DNA of 64,000 bases from Thecamonas trahens ATCC 50062. Lineage: Eukaryota; Apusozoa; Apusomonadida; Apusomonadidae. A program made the position numbers and the translations under genes. Where the stretch lies: positions 145,877 to 209,876 of the forward strand of contig NW_013657678.1 in assembly GCF_000142905.1 (NCBI RefSeq), read 5' to 3'. Below, piece by piece: positions 61,501 to 64,000 of this stretch. Numbering within the stretch: the stretch's first letter is position 1; every line of letters starts with the position of its first letter. Below the pieces are notes generated by a model, which saw only the letters and a list, made by a program, of their open reading frames with translations, was not told the DNA's origin and searched no databases.

Positions 61501-62004
61501 GTGGGTCTTGCCAGCGCCAGTCATGCCGTAGGCAAAGAGAAGGCCGTTGCAGCCCCAGAGAAACGATTCGATGAGCGGGAGTGTTGTCTGGTCAAACATG
61601 GTCTTCTGGTCGGTCTCAGGCCCAAAGACCTTGGTGAAGATGTACCGTCCCTGTCGCTCGCCCTTGGATTTGAACGCCTGCGACGCCGGCGGCGGAACGA
61701 CAGCAACTTGCTGCGACGACGCTTGCGCCAGGCATGGCGTTGCGCCCATCCCGCCGTGCTCCTCCTTACGCAGCGGGCGGATCCGCAGGTACACCTTGAC
61801 CTTTTCCAGCGCCGAGTCGGTCCTCACCGCCCGGGCTCCTGCCGACGCGCTGCCCTTGGCCTCGTCTGCGGGCGGGGCATCATCATCCACACCAGCAGCC
61901 TCCTGCACCTCATCTCTGTCTTCACCGCTCTCTGACATCAGCGACTCGTTCATGAAAAGCCGCTTCTTGAGCTTCCTCACCGACTCGGGCGTCGCGACCT
62001 CCAT
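58546..62004 (-). CDS. Kinesin-6-like motor protein
   Basis: The 1,152-residue protein starts MEVATPESVRKLKKRL. The motor domain covers about 67-458: VKVYLRIRPL, P-loop GMTGAGKTHTME at 158-169, switch I NVESSRSHAVLCIRL, switch II DLAGSERYAKTQ, and FDETAHVLKFSAIARDI at its end. That last block and the long insert between strand and P-loop half resemble kinesin-6 (KIF20/KIF23), motors of the central spindle and cytokinesis. A Lys/Ala repeat neck (NRAKAKAKAEM), coiled coils (about 560-760) and a Glu/Ala repeat (AEAEAETEAEVEAEAEAE) follow. The C-terminus is basic (RRGRGRGRGRGAKVEV). A 370-codon in-frame extension upstream overlaps the neighbouring gene region and was rejected. Family is firm as a kinesin, moderate as kinesin-6. 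Confidence 0.9.
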   Translation of the reverse strand: MEVATPESVRKLKKRLFMNESLMSESGEDRDEVQEAAGVDDDAPPADEAKGSASAGARAVRTDSALEKVKVYLRIRPLRKEEHGGMGATPCLAQASSQQVAVVPPPASQAFKSKGERQGRYIFTKVFGPETDQKTMFDQTTLPLIESFLWGCNGLLFAYGMTGAGKTHTMEGSRAEAGIIPRTLDVIFNSIDGRQCLTNVVPHEFGSQRRKEGPRSSAAPRVADRSALPINDNCSYRVFLTYTEIYCELMYDLLAPMPEPVNGRPPKREVLKFRTSRDGMLRTQAAREVQVCSWEEAAAVLAAGQANRQTAATVLNVESSRSHAVLCIRLEVIPLDGDDEPYLDEPELLVSNYLSFIDLAGSERYAKTQASGTRLKEASNINTSLMTLGKCLETLRWNQHHPRAKPRVVPFRESKLTRLFRDYYCKDGKVVMLVNVSPAADHFDETAHVLKFSAIARDITTVAAKSKIDTGRTRVVNRAKAKAKAEMIAMAQAKAKAVAQANALAAAIAQARLESPALFAASPVLAKVLDENIELSGGVSPATEASTSMAHSEFATSLLSISVSDSDDEHEASCLSSSMSGVDEEQDDDSAELADIRDLVEEIQELRMQLIESEARAAHMEAEIRDEVSREMAARLQEMQAAYEAQNAVRGEIQEEKYDRRLSIMRRSTIRKQHGASAAEVDRLRRELDHTCGLLDDMRSDRDRLADELAAVKDELAEAAAAAAAAVGRRGLDALSPTSTKAVNELIEDEVLQAEANARMKIESLEAALAAEEDRSRAALADAASLRDKLHNMMGKTVELQRELVLLRDSSPIVGRVSAVPELLSPSAIEELKRLRSLEERIASVRKPATPGSDVVGRMDAMLASGSLMDLEATPSGRRRWQLSSPHLSHVGSLSPSVAAGSSSFASVGISETDALVEAMDAMLASEGLSGGGGSGGADLVSVNDECEAETEAEVEAEAEAETEAEVEAEAEAETEAEVEAEAEAEVEAEAEAVVNDENSMLTSNVSVASAASEATLKRRRDDSEAGSPVSGASAGSPISVASGSIILDGSTSIALDGSSMISPSSSEFVPSESSWAESSASGQRGKGSGEPSFDVFDFVEEEDQVPFAPPAKKARRGRGRGRGRGAKVEVAADDSPLVERTPMVRRLRPRR
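59030..59165. repeat. Glu/Ala-coding repeat in the kinesin gene
   Basis: On the plus strand, CCTCAGCTTCAG and CCTCAACCTCGG words recur, with a 48-bp block duplicated three times. The same type of repeat occurs in the multi-KH gene. Confidence 0.85.
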
Positions 62005-62288
62005 GGCCTGGGTTGATTGGCGCCAAAACGCCGCCGTCGTTCGATCATTCGCGGAGGAAGGGGGAACGGGGGGGAAGGGGTGAGTGTGGTTGCCGGGGGG
62101 TGGGTGGGGGTGGGAAAGGAGAATATACAGGTGGGGGTTTAGCATACGTGTGGGTCTTCCGTAGAAGGGGTAACGGGGTGAAGAGAGCTGTGGCTGCGGG
62201 GGTGGTGGGTGGGAGCCGGACTTTGGGCCACCTGCCCGGCGCCGCTGCCGAATGTCCCAGAACTCGCGCCGAGAGCGGCGGATGGAGG
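62005..62288. other. Intergenic region, kinesin / RBR gene
   Basis: This is the promoter side of the kinesin gene, with purine-rich stretches on the plus strand. No gene is supported. Confidence 0.4.
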
Positions 62289-63533
62289 TTAGATGACCGG
62301 CGGGAGGACAGCGCGGACAAGGGCGTGGACTGGCCGGCACGAGACAACAACGGCGGCGGTCGAGGAGATCATCCGGCGAAAGGCTGCGATGAGGAGTGCC
62401 GACGGCAGGGTGATGATGTAGGCAACGGAGCGGGCGGCGGCGGCGGAGGCATGCGCAGCGCGAACCAAGAGCCGGATCAGCGCGCCGGCGACGGTGCGGA
62501 CGGCTGGTGTGACGACCGGAATGTGCGGGAGGGTGAACCAAGCCGGTAGCGCCGGAAGGGCGGGGAGGGCTTGGAAAGGCGTGACGGCAGAGAGGCGCGG
62601 AAGAGCGATAGCTGGAACCGGGACCATGGGCGCAAGCTGGGCGCCGACGGTGAGGCAAGCAGCAAGGAGGGCGTGAAAAGCGACGACAGTAACAGCTTGC
62701 TGGACCTGGCTCCGGATCCAGGCATGCCAGGGCGTGTCGAGGCCCTGCCAGCACCACGTGGTCTTGACGGCGTGGAACTCTTGGCCGCAGGCGAAGCAGA
62801 CCTCGCAGCGGCACTGGGTGCAGGCGATGTAGCGGCAGCCTGCAGCGCGCGAGAGTGCAATGCCGCATTGCGGACACGGGCGGGTAAAGAGCCAGAGCCA
62901 GAGGCGCGAGGCGACGTTGTGGGCGGCGGCAACAAGCGATGGCGCGGCGATGGCGGGCACGTCCTGGTGGAGCGGGCCATCCGACTCGTTGCGCACCACG
63001 GTGATGTCGACGGCGCAACCGGGACACGGCGTCCGGCACTCGACGGCGCCGGCGCCTATCCCAGCATCGGGAACGGCGACGATCCAGGCGGCGCGGCAAC
63101 GGGCCTGGCGGCACTCGACGAGGGCCTCGGAGCGCGGAGCAGCGACAAGCTGCCCCGCAGCGGAAGCCAGCTCACGGCGGGCGAGCGCGCGGGCGTAGGC
63201 CGCAGCGATCCGCGGCGGGAGAAAGCCCGGCGCGGCTGCCGGTGGGCAGACCGTGGCGCAGAGCGCGCCCGTCTCCTGGTCCACAGCCAGACAGGTGACC
63301 GGCGGCGGCGCGGCGAGGCCGGCCAGAACCGACGGCGGCGGAAGCTTGGCGGCGAGGGCGATGGGGAGGCAAGCGGCGCAGAAAGCGGCATGACGCGGGC
63401 AGAACGACGGCGGCGGTGGCTGTACAGGAAGCGCAACATCACACGCTGCGCATGCAGCCACCTCTGCCTCCGTCACCGTCGCCATGCCGACCCGCTCGCG
63501 GCACCTGCCCGGCGTTTCCGACGGGCCGGGCAT
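62289..63533 (-). CDS. Membrane-anchored RBR (RING-IBR-RING) E3 ubiquitin ligase-like protein
   Basis: The 414-residue protein (398 if started at the ATG of MATVTEAEV) has an N-terminal Cys-rich region (CAACDV ... FCPRHAAFCAACL), a degenerate IBR-type segment (VECRQARCRAAWIV; CRTPCPGCAVD), and a clear RING2: CPQCGIALSRAAGCRYIACT, followed by CRCEVCFACG. The Cys in AAGC corresponds to the catalytic Cys of RBR ligases (GGC-M-H in parkin), though the usual His is Arg here. The C-terminal 150 residues hold three or four hydrophobic spans (VTVVAFHALLAACLTVGA; VAYIITLPSALLIAAF). RBR ligases pass ubiquitin through a thioester. RING1 and IBR are degenerate, so activity is uncertain. It is divergent from the right-edge gene. 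Confidence 0.8.
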   Translation of the reverse strand: MPGPSETPGRCRERVGMATVTEAEVAACAACDVALPVQPPPPSFCPRHAAFCAACLPIALAAKLPPPSVLAGLAAPPPVTCLAVDQETGALCATVCPPAAAPGFLPPRIAAAYARALARRELASAAGQLVAAPRSEALVECRQARCRAAWIVAVPDAGIGAGAVECRTPCPGCAVDITVVRNESDGPLHQDVPAIAAPSLVAAAHNVASRLWLWLFTRPCPQCGIALSRAAGCRYIACTQCRCEVCFACGQEFHAVKTTWCWQGLDTPWHAWIRSQVQQAVTVVAFHALLAACLTVGAQLAPMVPVPAIALPRLSAVTPFQALPALPALPAWFTLPHIPVVTPAVRTVAGALIRLLVRAAHASAAAARSVAYIITLPSALLIAAFRRMISSTAAVVVSCRPVHALVRAVLPPVI

Positions 63534-63874
63534 GCTGATAAGAGAGGGTTAGGGGAGGAAGAGGGGGAGGGGGGGGGGGGAGGGGCGGATATCTGGTGGA
63601 AATGCGGAAGTAAGTTCGGAAGAATGGAGGCGAGTGTATGGCTGTGTGTGGAGATGGTGGCGGTGACGGTGGCGGTGACCCTCCCGGCCGAATGACGCGC
63701 AAGGGGAGAGGGGGGGGAGTCTTCCGCCTTTGTGACTAAGTCCGTCGCCCGTGGCACCCGATCCCGTCTCCGCCGCCCAACCACCGAACCCCCCCCTCTC
63801 CCTCACCACACCTCGGCACCCAGCCCCTCCCCACTGCTTACGCACACTGCCACCGCTCCTCCCCCAGAAGGCAC
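63534..63874. other. Divergent promoter region at the right edge
   Basis: A G tract at about 63570-63580 on the plus strand (C-rich on the RBR strand, 40 bp upstream of its ATG) and pyrimidine-rich sequence before the right-edge gene are visible. No other gene is supported. Confidence 0.4.
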
Positions 63875-64000
63875 ATGGCCGGGACCAACACGCTGTTTCT
63901 CCTCAATGGAGGCTCGCTCCTGCCCAAGGGCGCCGGGTTGGAGGCTGTGCTTGACGTGGACAAGACGGTGGCCTTTCTCGGCTCGCTGGGCGGACGCGAC
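63875..64000 (+). CDS. Right-edge partial gene, N-terminal 42 residues
   Basis: An ATG at 63875 opens a frame that continues to the window end: MAGTNTLFLLNGGSLLPKGA and then GLEAVLDVDKTVAFLGSLGG. The codon use and lack of stops fit a real gene, and it is divergent from the RBR gene. A CCCCCAG just upstream could be a splice acceptor, in which case the true start lies further 5'. Too little is visible to name a family. Confidence 0.5.
   Translation, partial: MAGTNTLFLLNGGSLLPKGAGLEAVLDVDKTVAFLGSLGGRD

Noticed and set aside
62005-63114. 370-codon in-frame upstream extension of the kinesin
   Set aside because: It overlaps the RBR gene in another frame, is Pro/Arg-rich and has no kinesin N-terminal features.
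1-64000. tRNA, rRNA, transposon or viral genes
   Set aside because: No cloverleaf, reverse transcriptase, transposase, terminal repeats or viral proteins were recognised by eye; a tRNAscan or RepeatMasker run would be needed to exclude small ones.

Overview
The window is a eukaryotic nuclear contig. Its protein complement includes Sec16, an ESCRT-II subunit, a GINS subunit, an ARF-like GTPase, DNA ligase I, a kinesin, mitochondrial trifunctional-enzyme beta subunit, tyrosine-kinase-like kinase domains and a probable ciliary protein. Eight probable GT-AG introns are visible, with donors mostly GTACGY or GTATGT and lengths of 79-514 nt; six lie in the first 40 codons. The DNA is GC-rich and the genes are densely packed on both strands. 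A free-living flagellated protist fits best. The style (GC-rich, intron-poor, many receptor-type signalling fusions) is compatible with an apusomonad such as Thecamonas, but that is an inference and was not tested.

Layout. 0-8.4 kb: a left-edge partial gene (-), a membrane-anchored FkbM-type methyltransferase (+), a secreted EF-hand protein (-), a large membrane protein with a bacterial amino-acid-binding-protein-like domain (+), and a small two-exon membrane protein (+). 8.6-15.9 kb, all minus: a TRIC-channel-like protein, an adenylyl cyclase with N-terminal calponin-homology domains, and an ABCB half transporter. 16.5-23.6 kb, plus: a receptor with a sugar-binding-protein ectodomain, a membrane span, a kinase, a degenerate cyclase and a second kinase; then DNA ligase I. 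23.7-38.2 kb: an armadillo-like protein (-), a GDP-fucose transporter (+), a three-exon multi-KH protein of about 1,976 residues (-), and an L-type lectin/filamin-repeat receptor (-). 38.7-43.8 kb, plus: ARL5, HADHB thiolase, an MFS transporter and GINS subunit PSF2. 43.8-53.7 kb, minus: an ABCA half transporter and Sec16 with a large GGFFDNY repeat. 54.2-64 kb: SNF8/VPS22 (+), a coiled-coil protein, a CFAP77-like protein, a kinesin-6-like motor and a membrane RBR ubiquitin ligase (all -), then a right-edge partial gene (+).

Themes. Three signalling proteins lie within 3.5-20.8 kb: two carry bacterial-type solute-binding modules and one is an adenylyl cyclase with actin-binding-type domains. 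Secretory-pathway genes are frequent (Sec16, ARL5, GDP-fucose transporter, lectin receptor, FkbM enzyme, ESCRT-II), but nothing shows that they are co-regulated.

Data quality. Five breaks of reading frame outside the Sec16 repeat are each explained by one missing base in a short homopolymer. Two 100-N gaps exist, one inside the Sec16 repeat. Those breaks are best read as sequence errors, and the affected genes are annotated as single intact genes.
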